This document shows, in pieces, positions 28,861 through 37,935 of a stretch of 64,000 nucleotides of DNA. Source of the stretch: Parapedobacter indicus (GTDB taxonomy: Bacteria > Bacteroidota > Bacteroidia > Sphingobacteriales > Sphingobacteriaceae); assembly GCF_900113765.1 (NCBI RefSeq), contig NZ_FOQO01000001.1:186001-250000 (forward strand), read 5' to 3'. Position 1 is the first letter of the stretch. Each line of letters begins with the position of its first letter. The notes below the pieces were generated by a model, which had not been told where the DNA came from, made no database searches, and was given only the letters and a program-made list of their open reading frames with translations. Made by a program: the position numbers and the translations under genes.

Positions 28861-30336
28861 ATGAAAATTAAACCAATAATACTTGCTTTAGCGGTCCCGC
28901 TGATATTTTTTACCGGTTGTTCCGAGGGATTTTTGGAAGAGAAAGTGTACAGCAATATAACACCGTCTAATTTTTACAAGACCGAAGATGATGCGAAAAC
29001 CGCGCTGATATCTGTCTATAGCTCGTTGCGTAGCAGCAATGGTTTTCAACGCCAGATCATACTCGCTGCTGAATATCCGGGAGAAGCGACATGGCCGAAC
29101 AACTCGGGAGAAGCATGGCGGACAGAAATGGATCAATTTAAATGGACAACCAGTTCAACGGGCTTTTATCAAATATGGTCTCAATTATACGTAACAATCA
29201 ATCGTGCGAACACCGTACTTTCTTATATGGAGAACATTCAGTTTGAAACCCCGGGTTTAAAGGAGCGGATAATCGGTGAAGCACGCTTTTTGCGAGGACT
29301 TGCCTACCTTTATCTAATTCGTTTCTTTGAGAATGTTCCGCTTAAAACGGAAGAAAATATGAGTGAAATAGAAAGTTCAAATGAAGGGACCAGCGACGCA
29401 GTTTGGGCGCTCATTTTTGCTGATTTTGAATATGCCAAGAACAATCTGAATTCGAAGAATACCGGTGCGGACGTCGGAAGGGCTACCGCCGGAGCTGCCC
29501 AAACGATGTTAGCCAAAGCCTATTTATCCTATGCCGGAAAACCGTGGAATAAATCTGAGTATTGGAGCAAAGCAGCCGAGGAGGCCAAATCGGTTATTGA
29601 TAACAGTGCCTATGGTTATGATTTGGAAGGGGAGTATGAAAAAGTTTTTTTGCTGGAAAATGAACATGGCCCTGAATATATTTTCAGTGTGGAATATGAA
29701 AGTTTTATGGGACAGGGTTGGGATTTTCCTACGTTTACAGGGATCAGAAGCGGTGATCAGCTCAAACTGGATGGTTGGTCGTCGCTTACCGTTGAAACAG
29801 CTTTTTTTGACGGTATGGATGAAGCAGATAAGAGAAGAAATAAAACGTTTGTTTTATCTTATCAGGGAATAAATAATCCGGATCGAACCTATACATATCC
29901 GGGAAATATATCGCTGCCTCACTACAATAAATACATCGACATGGAAGATGTTGGCAGTGGTACCGCCGATTATGCCCTGAATCATTACATAACAAGATTT
30001 TCAGATTTATTGCTAATGCATTCGGAGGCTGAAAATGAAGTAAACGGACCCGGAGACAATGCGTTGTATGGAATCAACCGGGTGAGGGCCCGAGCCGGGC
30101 TCCCTGCTTTAAAAAGCTCCGACTTTACAAAGGAGACACTTCGGGAGGCTATATTCCAGGAAAGGTTATGGGAATTGTGTGAGGAAGGCCATGTGTGGTT
30201 TGATATGAAACGTATGAATCTGATGACTACACGTATCAAAAAATACAACGTAGAAGAAAAGCATTACGTTTTCCCTATTCCACAGAATGAATTGGATGTA
30301 AATCCAAGCCTGGTTCAAAACAGTTTGTATAAATAA
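28861..30336 (+). CDS. SusD/RagB family nutrient-binding lipoprotein (SusD1)
   Basis: The 491-residue protein has a lipobox LIFFTGC (Cys19 or so) and the SusD/RagB all-helical fold: N-terminal TPSNFYKTEDDAKTALISVYSSL, central FLRGLAYLYLIRFFENVPL, and C-terminal HYVFPIPQNELDVNPSLVQN. It caps SusC1 at the outer surface and binds glycan. Start: ATG 28861 chosen over 28855 for a compact signal peptide. A strong terminator hairpin follows 11 bases after the stop, so susC1-susD1 ends here. Confidence 0.92.
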   Translation: MKIKPIILALAVPLIFFTGCSEGFLEEKVYSNITPSNFYKTEDDAKTALISVYSSLRSSNGFQRQIILAAEYPGEATWPNNSGEAWRTEMDQFKWTTSSTGFYQIWSQLYVTINRANTVLSYMENIQFETPGLKERIIGEARFLRGLAYLYLIRFFENVPLKTEENMSEIESSNEGTSDAVWALIFADFEYAKNNLNSKNTGADVGRATAGAAQTMLAKAYLSYAGKPWNKSEYWSKAAEEAKSVIDNSAYGYDLEGEYEKVFLLENEHGPEYIFSVEYESFMGQGWDFPTFTGIRSGDQLKLDGWSSLTVETAFFDGMDEADKRRNKTFVLSYQGINNPDRTYTYPGNISLPHYNKYIDMEDVGSGTADYALNHYITRFSDLLLMHSEAENEVNGPGDNALYGINRVRARAGLPALKSSDFTKETLREAIFQERLWELCEEGHVWFDMKRMNLMTTRIKKYNVEEKHYVFPIPQNELDVNPSLVQNSLYK

Positions 30337-30347
30337 ACGACCACACC

Positions 30348-30394
30348 TTAGGTCACCGCGTAAAAAATTAGTTGATTTTTACTCGGTGACCTAA
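30348..30394 (+). terminator. Terminator after susD1
   Basis: A long inverted repeat: left arm 30348-30366 (TTAGGTCACCGCGTAAAAA) and right arm 30376-30394 (TTTTTACTCGGTGACCTAA) pair over 19 bases with one mismatch and a 9-base loop. The 3' side of the stem supplies a T5 stretch. It separates the susC1-susD1 unit from the GH106 unit. Confidence 0.7.
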
Positions 30395-30448
30395 CAATTT
30401 TAAATACCTTACTGCGGAGAGCCTCCAATAACTCCTTTTTCAATGCGC

Positions 30449-30472
30449 CCCACTGTTTTCGGCAACGATTGC
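30449..30472. promoter_or_regulatory. LacI-type operator-like site before GH106 (site B)
   Basis: The right half GGCAACGATTGC (30461-30472) matches the consensus of sites C, D and E; the left half (CCCACTGTTTTC) is degenerate. GTATTTTA directly follows. It is 74 bases before the GH106 start. Confidence 0.6.
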
Positions 30473-30545
30473 GTATTTTACGTGGGATTGATATCCCTTT
30501 TTGTGTTTAATTTGTCGTGGTAAAGACCAGTAAAACAATATCGTT

Positions 30546-33281
30546 ATGAATATCGGACCCATCTACCTGGTTATTTTTTGCATCAGCGTATTGGATGTTT
30601 CCGCACAACAGAATCCATGGCCCGAGCCAACGAAGGAAAGTAAACCCTGGGCCCGATGGTGGTGGATGGGTAATGCCGTGGATACGGAGAATCTCACTGC
30701 GGCCATGAGCAAATACAGCGAGGTTGGAATCGGCGGTCTAGAAATAGCCCCGATTTATGGAGCAAGGGGCTTCGAGGACCGTTATTTGCAATTTCTCTCT
30801 CCGGCTTGGGTGGATAGGTTTCAGTTTGCGCTACGTGAGGGAGATCGCCTCGATCTGGGCATCGACCTTACAACAGGAACAGGCTGGCCGTTCGGAGGGC
30901 CGCAGGTTTCTGTGGAAAATGCGGCTACTCGATTGATTTATCGTACCTACAGGCTTGGCCAGGGGCAGCGGCTCAGGGAAGCGATCCGTCCTGAAAGCCA
31001 AAAAAAAGATGACAAGGCGGTCTTGTTGGAAGTAGTTGCCTTCGAAGGAGTTAACCATTCCGAGGTGATAACGGAAAAAGTAAGAGCTAATGGGATGCTG
31101 GACTGGGCTGCCCCAAACGGCGATTGGACGTTATACGCGATTTTTAATGGCAAGACGGGACAGAAAGTGAAACGTGCGGCTCCGGGTGGAGCGGGGTATA
31201 CACTTGATCATTTTTCCAGCGACGCTGTTGACCACTACCTAGCACGTTTCGATAAGGCATTGGTTAACGAAGAGATGGGCGTTCGGGCCTTTTACAACGA
31301 TAGCTACGAAGTATATGGCGCCGATTGGACGCCTGGTTTTTTTGGTGAGTTTAAAAGCCGGCGCGGGTACGACCTTCGTTTGTACCTTCCGAAGCTGCTT
31401 GCAGACAGCGGGGATACCCAGGTGGCACGCATAAAATCTGACTACCGGGAAACCATCGGGGACCTACTGCGTGAGAACTTTACCACGCGGTGGACAGCAT
31501 GGGCACATGACCGTGGTGCCAAAACTAAAAATCAGGCTCACGGGTCGCCGGCAAACCTGCTTGATCTGTATGCCACCGTAGACATCCCCGAGATGGAGAC
31601 GTTCGGTTCCAGCGACTTCCCGATTCCGGGGTTCAAATCCGGAATCAAACCTAAAAGCGGCGACAAGCCAGACCCCGTACTGATGAAGTTTCCCAGTTCG
31701 GCAGCGCACCTGATGGGAAAGCCGTTAGTGTCGTCAGAAACGTTTACCTGGCTGGGCGAACATTTCCGCTCATCGTTGGCGCAATTCAAACCTGAAGTGG
31801 AACAGTGTTTCTTGGCGGGAATCAATCATGTCTTTTACCATGGTATTACCTATTCGCCGCAGGATATTCCATGGCCTGGATGGTTATTCTATGCATCGGT
31901 CAACATGGTGCCCACCAACAGCTGGTGGTCACATTCCCGTGGACTTAACACCTACATCACCCGGGTGCAGTCCATCTTGCAGTCCTCGTCAGTAGACAAT
32001 GAAGTGTTGCTTTACTGGCCGATCTATGATGTCTGGGACGATCCGAAAGGAAGAATGAAAGCGCTTACCTACCACAACGTGGAAGACTGGTTACACCCTT
32101 CTGCTTTTTATCGTTCAGCCATAGCATTGATGGATAACGGATACGGCGTCGATTTTGTATCGGATCGGTTACTGGCAGATATGCAAGCCGTGAACGGCAA
32201 ACTGCAGAGCCCGGGAGGAAACCGTTACCGCGTATTATTGATTCCTGCCGCGCGGCGGATACCACTTGAAACGCTGGCAAAAATTAAAGAATTGGCTGAA
32301 ATGGGTGCGACGGTGGTATTTGAGGAACTACCTGAAGATGTTCCCGGTTTCGGAGACTATGAACGACGAAGCCGGTCCTTCAAACAGGCCGTTAACAGCC
32401 TTCCGTCTATCCGAAATGTACATGTGATACCGGATGTGATCTCCGGGCTGGAGAACATTGGATTATCCGGCGAGCCTATCGTACAGGAAGGAATACGTTT
32501 TATCCGGTTGAAATCCGGGGATAAAACCAGTTATTATTTGGTAAATCACGGAAATAAAGATATGGATAAAGAGGTGGTTTTTAATGCGAAAGGAAATTAT
32601 GCTCTCTTAATGGATCCACAACAGGGTGATTTCGGCTGGTGCCATGCGGAAAGGCAAGGCGATCGGGTAAAGGTTCGCTTACAGATTCGCGCAGGGGAAA
32701 GCTTATTTGTTCAATTTGCTGATAAGGAGGATTCCAGAAGCGGTCAGATCCGATGGAATTATTGGGGATCCGTAGATGAAGTAATCAACCCGGAAGGCGG
32801 GTGGAAGTTAACTTTTATCAAAGGAGGTCCTCAATTGCCTGCCAATCAGAAATTTCGGGAACCGGTCTTTTGGACGTCACTTTCAGGCGAAGCTTACTCG
32901 TCGTTCAGCGGTACGGCGGCATACGAAACCACATGTATCATTGATGCGGTTGATAGCACCGGCCGGTACGATTTGGTTCTTGATGACCTTGCCGAAAGTG
33001 CGCAGGTATGGGTTAACGGCGAAGATGCCGGTTTTATATGGTCCGTTCCTTACCATCTTGAAATTTCAAAATACCTGAGACCGGGCAAGAACACCCTTCG
33101 CATCGAGGTGGCCAACTTGATGGCCAACCGGATCCGGTTCATGGATAGAAATCGGATCAAGTGGAACGACTACCACGAAATCAACGTTGTCAACATTGAC
33201 TATAAAAAATTCGACGCTTCGGCTTGGGAAGTACAGCCTTCGGGGTTGCAGGGCAGCATAGCAATCTGGAAATACCGATAA
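30546..33281 (+). CDS. GH106-like alpha-L-rhamnosidase
   Basis: The 911-residue protein has a signal peptide (residues 1-20, DVSAQQ) and a family-typical start KPWARWWWMGNAVDTENL, followed by GIGGLEIAPIYG and DLTTGTGWPFGGP, features I recognise from GH106 alpha-L-rhamnosidases. The C-terminal region (about 780-911, a GH2-like jelly roll with AQVWVNGEDAGFIWSVPYHLEI) is probably a carbohydrate-binding sandwich. It should remove terminal rhamnose from rhamnogalacturonan-type side chains. The CE15-like gene starts 35 bases after its stop, and operator B precedes it. Confidence 0.8.
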   Translation: MNIGPIYLVIFCISVLDVSAQQNPWPEPTKESKPWARWWWMGNAVDTENLTAAMSKYSEVGIGGLEIAPIYGARGFEDRYLQFLSPAWVDRFQFALREGDRLDLGIDLTTGTGWPFGGPQVSVENAATRLIYRTYRLGQGQRLREAIRPESQKKDDKAVLLEVVAFEGVNHSEVITEKVRANGMLDWAAPNGDWTLYAIFNGKTGQKVKRAAPGGAGYTLDHFSSDAVDHYLARFDKALVNEEMGVRAFYNDSYEVYGADWTPGFFGEFKSRRGYDLRLYLPKLLADSGDTQVARIKSDYRETIGDLLRENFTTRWTAWAHDRGAKTKNQAHGSPANLLDLYATVDIPEMETFGSSDFPIPGFKSGIKPKSGDKPDPVLMKFPSSAAHLMGKPLVSSETFTWLGEHFRSSLAQFKPEVEQCFLAGINHVFYHGITYSPQDIPWPGWLFYASVNMVPTNSWWSHSRGLNTYITRVQSILQSSSVDNEVLLYWPIYDVWDDPKGRMKALTYHNVEDWLHPSAFYRSAIALMDNGYGVDFVSDRLLADMQAVNGKLQSPGGNRYRVLLIPAARRIPLETLAKIKELAEMGATVVFEELPEDVPGFGDYERRSRSFKQAVNSLPSIRNVHVIPDVISGLENIGLSGEPIVQEGIRFIRLKSGDKTSYYLVNHGNKDMDKEVVFNAKGNYALLMDPQQGDFGWCHAERQGDRVKVRLQIRAGESLFVQFADKEDSRSGQIRWNYWGSVDEVINPEGGWKLTFIKGGPQLPANQKFREPVFWTSLSGEAYSSFSGTAAYETTCIIDAVDSTGRYDLVLDDLAESAQVWVNGEDAGFIWSVPYHLEISKYLRPGKNTLRIEVANLMANRIRFMDRNRIKWNDYHEINVVNIDYKKFDASAWEVQPSGLQGSIAIWKYR

Positions 33282-33316
33282 ACACCGCAATGATTGTAAA
33301 CCAAAAATCTTGTCAT

Positions 33317-34624
33317 ATGATCAGATCTGTGGAAACCCTTTTATTCATCTTGCTGTTTGCCTGTGCTACGGGTTACGGCCAGCCAGATCCCAATCAACGG
33401 GTTGCGGGATTTCCCGTAAATTACGATGAGGCGAAAGCAGGACCCTATACATTGCCCGACTTGCTAACCTTGGAAAATGGGCAGAAAGTGACCAGTAAAG
33501 AAATGTGGACCCATCAGCGCAGGCACGAAATTCACCGATTGTTTGAAACAACACAGTTCGGAAAGACACCTCCGAAACCTGTAGACCTATCATTCAAAGT
33601 ATTTGAAAATGGAACGGCAGTATTTGGAGGAAAAGCCATCCGAAAACAAGTAACTATTTATTTTACCAAAGACACGACCGACCATAAAGTGGATATATTG
33701 TTCTATTTGCCGACAAAGATGCACGAAAAGGTGCCCCTCCTGCTCAATATTTCTTTCGGCTCCAATAATAAGGCGGTCGACGATCCCGACGTCAAAGCGG
33801 GGCTCGTTTGGCCGCGGGAAGGTAAAGGCGTTGTGAGGATGCTTGCAACCCGAACTGGTGGCGAACCGCCAAGACATGCGATACCTATTGAAGACATGGT
33901 GTCCAACGGTATTGGTTTTGCTACGTTGTATTATGGTGATATAGAACCCGACCTTAAAAAGGGTATGCAACTAGGTGGTATACGGAAGTATTACCTGAAA
34001 AGGGGCCAAACCGGGCCCGAAGCAGATGAATGGGGAGCCATTGCTGCCTGGTCTTGGGGGCTGAGCCGCGTCATGGATTACCTGGAAACCGACAACCGGG
34101 TCGACGCCAAACGCGTAGCGCTCACTGGTTCATCGCGCTTGGGTAAGACCGTATTGTGGACGGGTGCCAATGACCCGCGTTTCAAAATGGTACTGGCCAG
34201 CTGTTCCGGAGAAGGTGGCGCTGCGCTGAGTAGACGTGATTATGGAGAAAATATCAAACATATGACGGATACATCGCGGTATTATTATCAGTTTGCACCC
34301 AATAGGCACTCGTATTCCAATGATTTCAACAGTTGTCCCGTTGATGCCCACGAATTGATTGCACTGATGGCGCCCCGTTATCTCTTATTGCAGACTGGCG
34401 ATACCGATTATTGGTCGGATCCGAAAGGTGAGTTCCTAGCGGCCCGGGCCGCCCAGCCCGTATATGATCTATTTGGCGTCCGGAATTTATTCCCGGAGAT
34501 GCCAAAGGCCGGAGATACTTCGTTGGCCTATCAACCGCTGGGGTATTACATGCACGATGGCGGGCACGGTATGATTCCCTCAGACTGGCAGGTATTTATT
34601 GAATACATGAAAAAATTTTTATAG
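33317..34624 (+). CDS. CE15-like alpha/beta-hydrolase esterase
   Basis: The about 435-residue secreted esterase has a signal peptide (MIRSVETLLFILLFACATGYGQ) and the CE15 nucleophile elbow GSSRLGK (271-277, Ser273), an acid at about Glu299 (SGEGGAALSRRD), and His417 in HDGGHG. CE15 was defined on glucuronoyl esterases of xylan-lignin bonds, but relatives in pectin loci act on methyl-esterified uronic acids. With GH106 and UxaC around it, esterified galacturonate side chains are the likely target. A nearby ATG at 33290 would give a longer N-terminus. Confidence 0.72.
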   Translation: MIRSVETLLFILLFACATGYGQPDPNQRVAGFPVNYDEAKAGPYTLPDLLTLENGQKVTSKEMWTHQRRHEIHRLFETTQFGKTPPKPVDLSFKVFENGTAVFGGKAIRKQVTIYFTKDTTDHKVDILFYLPTKMHEKVPLLLNISFGSNNKAVDDPDVKAGLVWPREGKGVVRMLATRTGGEPPRHAIPIEDMVSNGIGFATLYYGDIEPDLKKGMQLGGIRKYYLKRGQTGPEADEWGAIAAWSWGLSRVMDYLETDNRVDAKRVALTGSSRLGKTVLWTGANDPRFKMVLASCSGEGGAALSRRDYGENIKHMTDTSRYYYQFAPNRHSYSNDFNSCPVDAHELIALMAPRYLLLQTGDTDYWSDPKGEFLAARAAQPVYDLFGVRNLFPEMPKAGDTSLAYQPLGYYMHDGGHGMIPSDWQVFIEYMKKFL

Positions 34625-34669
34625 AATCCACGCCCTCGCCCAATTTGCAATGTGCGCTATAGCTGTCCT

Positions 34670-34693
34670 GCAATCGTTACCGGGATCGATTGC
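34670..34693. promoter_or_regulatory. LacI-type operator before susC2 (site C)
   Basis: Left half GCAATCGTTACC (34670-34681) and right half GGGATCGATTGC (34682-34693) form a near-palindrome around a central CCGG. It lies 110 bases before the susC2 start. Confidence 0.65.
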
Positions 34694-34803
34694 GTAGATA
34701 TTTTGCACCCATGTTCATCCGCTAGTTGATTATTGTCGCTATAATTGTTGTACATACGCTTATATGCCCTCAGCATAAAGGCATCCAATTAAAATCTATA
34801 ATT

Positions 34804-37800
34804 ATGAGGCAAGTACTAGTTATTAGTGTTCTGTTTTTGTGCGTGGTTTTCCATGCGGTAGGCCAAACGTCCCTCACGGGCAAAGTGACAGATTCCTTTG
34901 GCGATTCACTTCCAGGTGCTACGGTGACAGTTAAAGGAACGTCAATTTCAACAGTAACCAATGGGGAGGGGAATTACTCGCTTTCCAATGTCCCAAAAAA
35001 CGCTATTTTGCTCGTTTCATTTATCGGAATGAAGACGCAAGAAATTGCGGTTGGGAACAGGGCAACAATTGATGTAGCATTAGCTGGCGAGGCCACGCAA
35101 ATGGACGAAGCAGTGGTGGTAGGTTACGGCGTTCAGAAAAAAATCAATGTAATCGGTTCCGTTTCAACGTTATCTTCGGAGGAGATTACTGCCGCACCGG
35201 CTCCCAATGTTTCCAGTGCATTAAGTGGCCGTGTGCCTGGTCTATTCGTTACGCAGTCGAGCGGGCGCCCGGGTGCTGATAATGCCAGCTTAAATATAAG
35301 AGGAAAGGCAACGATTGGGTATCGCGAAGATACGGGTATTGATAATACCGCTGTTCTCGTGGTTATTGACGGTATTCCCGGACGAGATCTTAATTCCATA
35401 GAGCCCGGAGATATTGAAAGCCTATCCGTTTTGAAAGATGCTTCTGCGGCCATTTACGGTTCTCGCGCTGCGAATGGGGTAATATTGGTCACTACAAAAT
35501 CAGGAAAGGAAAGTCCGCCAAGGTTCGAATTTGATTTTTATTCCGGATGGTCTTCGGCGTCGGTACTTCCGGAAATGACCGATGCTGCTACGTATGCCAC
35601 CATGGTACGGGAAGTACAATCCTACAGAGGGATTCCTGAAGAAAATATGGCCTATTCGACTGAAGATGTTGAAAAGTTCAAATCGGGCAATTATCCATGG
35701 ACCCATCCGAACACCGATTGGTTCAAGAGCGTGATAAAAGATTATTCAAAGAGCGACCATTATAGTTTTAGGGTATCAGGTGGTTCCAAAGATGTAAAGT
35801 ATTACGGCGGATTCGGTGTGCAGAAGGACGATGGAATCTATAAATCCGGATCCTCATCTCATAATCGGTATAATTATCGACTCAACTTACAAGCGGATTT
35901 AAATGAGTACATCAGGCTCAACTTGAACGTAGCTGGAACGCAATCTAATATAATGGATCCTTATAACACGGAGTTTACCAGTATTATCCGTAACCTGCCG
36001 GTGTCTACGGCTATTTGGCCAACGGGCGAACCGGGCCCTGATATTGAAAAGGCGCAGCAACCGGTAACAGATACCGATGCGGATAAAACAGGGTATACAG
36101 ATAACAAACGTTATACCAGTCAGAATATGCTGACCGCTACGGTAAAAATTCCCTGGGTGGACGGGTTATCCGTAGTCGGCAACTACTCGTACGATATGGT
36201 CTTTGGTGTGCAGAAATATGTAAGAGATCTGGCAACGTTATATTTTTTGGACAAAGATGCCTACTTGGCGGCTGGAAACGATGGTAGCCAAAATGGCCAG
36301 GCCTTTTTAACGCCTCAGATTCGAGCTGAAATAGCCGATCCAAGGGTAGAAGATACCTATAGCGATGCAAAACGAGTAACGGGTAGTTTGAAGATAAATT
36401 ATGACAAATCGTTCGATAAGCACTCCATAAGCACATTTGCCGCTGTTGAAAGCATGGACTATCTTGACAAGGGAATTACTGCGTACCGCAGAGGTTTTCA
36501 AACGGTTGCCCTGCCGTATCTGAATTTTGGATCGACTGAGGAAATGAGTAATAACTCGTCTGCAAGCATCGACGCCCGGCTAAACTATTTTGGAAGACTT
36601 GCTTATAATTACGACAGTAAGTATCTGTTTGAATTTACTTTTCGAAGAGACGGTTCCCTTCGGTTTTCCAAAGATGTCGGTCGCTGGGGAAATTTCCCGA
36701 GTGTTCTTTTAGGGTGGACTGCCTCAAGCGAGGATTTCTGGCAGAATAATATCCAGGCAATTAATTATTTTAAATTAAAGGCCTCATGGGGGCAGTTGGG
36801 AAACGATGCTGTGCTCCCGTTTCAATACCTGACAATGTATGCAATAGGTGATGGACAGTCATTTGGACCATCGAGAGGTTATCAGACCAGTTTGTACCAG
36901 GTTGGAGAACCCAATCCCAACATCACCTGGGAAGTAGCCAATGTCTTCAATTTGGGATTTGAATCGCTTTTGCTGGATAGTAAAATCAGATTTGACGTTG
37001 ACGCGTTCTATCAAAAACGCACCGACATTCTCGTGGCCCGGAATGCTTCCGTGCCGGATTTTACGGGGCTGTCTTTACCGGATGAGAACTTTGGAATCGT
37101 ATCGAGCAAAGGATTTGATGCAACATTTGGATATCGCAGTAAATCGACAAACTTCGACTATGCCATAACCGGCATATTTTCCTTTGCGCGTAATAAGATT
37201 GTCGAATATGATGAGCCGGCAGTTTCGTATGATTGGCAGCGGCTAACCGGGCATCCTACGACCGCTTTTTTACAATATAAAGCCATTGGGATCTATAAAG
37301 ATGCAGATCAGGTCAACGCTACACCGCATGTTCCGGGAGCAAGACCCGGGGATGTGATATTGGCAGATTACAATGGAGACGGTGAAATCACGGAAGCCGA
37401 TCGGATTGTTTACAATCTGAACGGGGACCCGGAAATTACTTTTGGCGTTAATCTTTCTGTGCGGTACAAAAATATACAATTGCAGGCGTTGGTACAGGGG
37501 GTTGGAAACAACTGGCGGCGGATTGCTGATACAGAAGGTGATTTTATATACATGGGAACCTTCGGTAATTACTTTCAATATTATGCAAATGATAGATGGA
37601 CGGAATCCAATACCGATGCAACGATGCATAGAGCATTTGAACGGGTAGAAGAATACTGGAGAAAAGATGCATATCTATCCAGTTTTGATTATTATAACAT
37701 GGCGTTTGCCCGTCTTAAAAGCGTGGAGCTTTCTTATACATTTACGGAGAACCTATTGAAATCAGTACGACTTAAAGGAGCAAGCGTATATGTTACCGGT

Positions 37801-37917
37801 AAAAATCTGTTTTTTCTGTATAACAAAAATGCAGTGGGAACAGATCCGGAAGTAGCTTCGGTCTCTACTTATCCCACTACCCGGGTGCTGGCATTGGGTG
37901 CAAGGGTCTCTTTTTAA
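34804..37917 (+). CDS. SusC/RagA TonB-dependent transporter without STN domain (SusC2)
   Basis: The 1,037-residue transporter has a signal peptide (MRQVLVISVLFLCVVFHAVGQ), then directly a carboxypeptidase-regulatory-like domain (TSLTGKVTDSFGDSLPGATVTVKG), the plug (DEAVVVGYG) and the barrel, ending LALGARVSF. Unlike SusC1 it lacks the STN domain, so it is not expected to signal to FecR. The ATG at 34804 is chosen because the signal peptide begins there. Operator C lies 110 bases upstream, and SusD2 follows after 18 bases. Confidence 0.92.
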   Translation: MRQVLVISVLFLCVVFHAVGQTSLTGKVTDSFGDSLPGATVTVKGTSISTVTNGEGNYSLSNVPKNAILLVSFIGMKTQEIAVGNRATIDVALAGEATQMDEAVVVGYGVQKKINVIGSVSTLSSEEITAAPAPNVSSALSGRVPGLFVTQSSGRPGADNASLNIRGKATIGYREDTGIDNTAVLVVIDGIPGRDLNSIEPGDIESLSVLKDASAAIYGSRAANGVILVTTKSGKESPPRFEFDFYSGWSSASVLPEMTDAATYATMVREVQSYRGIPEENMAYSTEDVEKFKSGNYPWTHPNTDWFKSVIKDYSKSDHYSFRVSGGSKDVKYYGGFGVQKDDGIYKSGSSSHNRYNYRLNLQADLNEYIRLNLNVAGTQSNIMDPYNTEFTSIIRNLPVSTAIWPTGEPGPDIEKAQQPVTDTDADKTGYTDNKRYTSQNMLTATVKIPWVDGLSVVGNYSYDMVFGVQKYVRDLATLYFLDKDAYLAAGNDGSQNGQAFLTPQIRAEIADPRVEDTYSDAKRVTGSLKINYDKSFDKHSISTFAAVESMDYLDKGITAYRRGFQTVALPYLNFGSTEEMSNNSSASIDARLNYFGRLAYNYDSKYLFEFTFRRDGSLRFSKDVGRWGNFPSVLLGWTASSEDFWQNNIQAINYFKLKASWGQLGNDAVLPFQYLTMYAIGDGQSFGPSRGYQTSLYQVGEPNPNITWEVANVFNLGFESLLLDSKIRFDVDAFYQKRTDILVARNASVPDFTGLSLPDENFGIVSSKGFDATFGYRSKSTNFDYAITGIFSFARNKIVEYDEPAVSYDWQRLTGHPTTAFLQYKAIGIYKDADQVNATPHVPGARPGDVILADYNGDGEITEADRIVYNLNGDPEITFGVNLSVRYKNIQLQALVQGVGNNWRRIADTEGDFIYMGTFGNYFQYYANDRWTESNTDATMHRAFERVEEYWRKDAYLSSFDYYNMAFARLKSVELSYTFTENLLKSVRLKGASVYVTGKNLFFLYNKNAVGTDPEVASVSTYPTTRVLALGARVSF

Positions 37918-37935
37918 TCGATAAACAGCAAAGTT

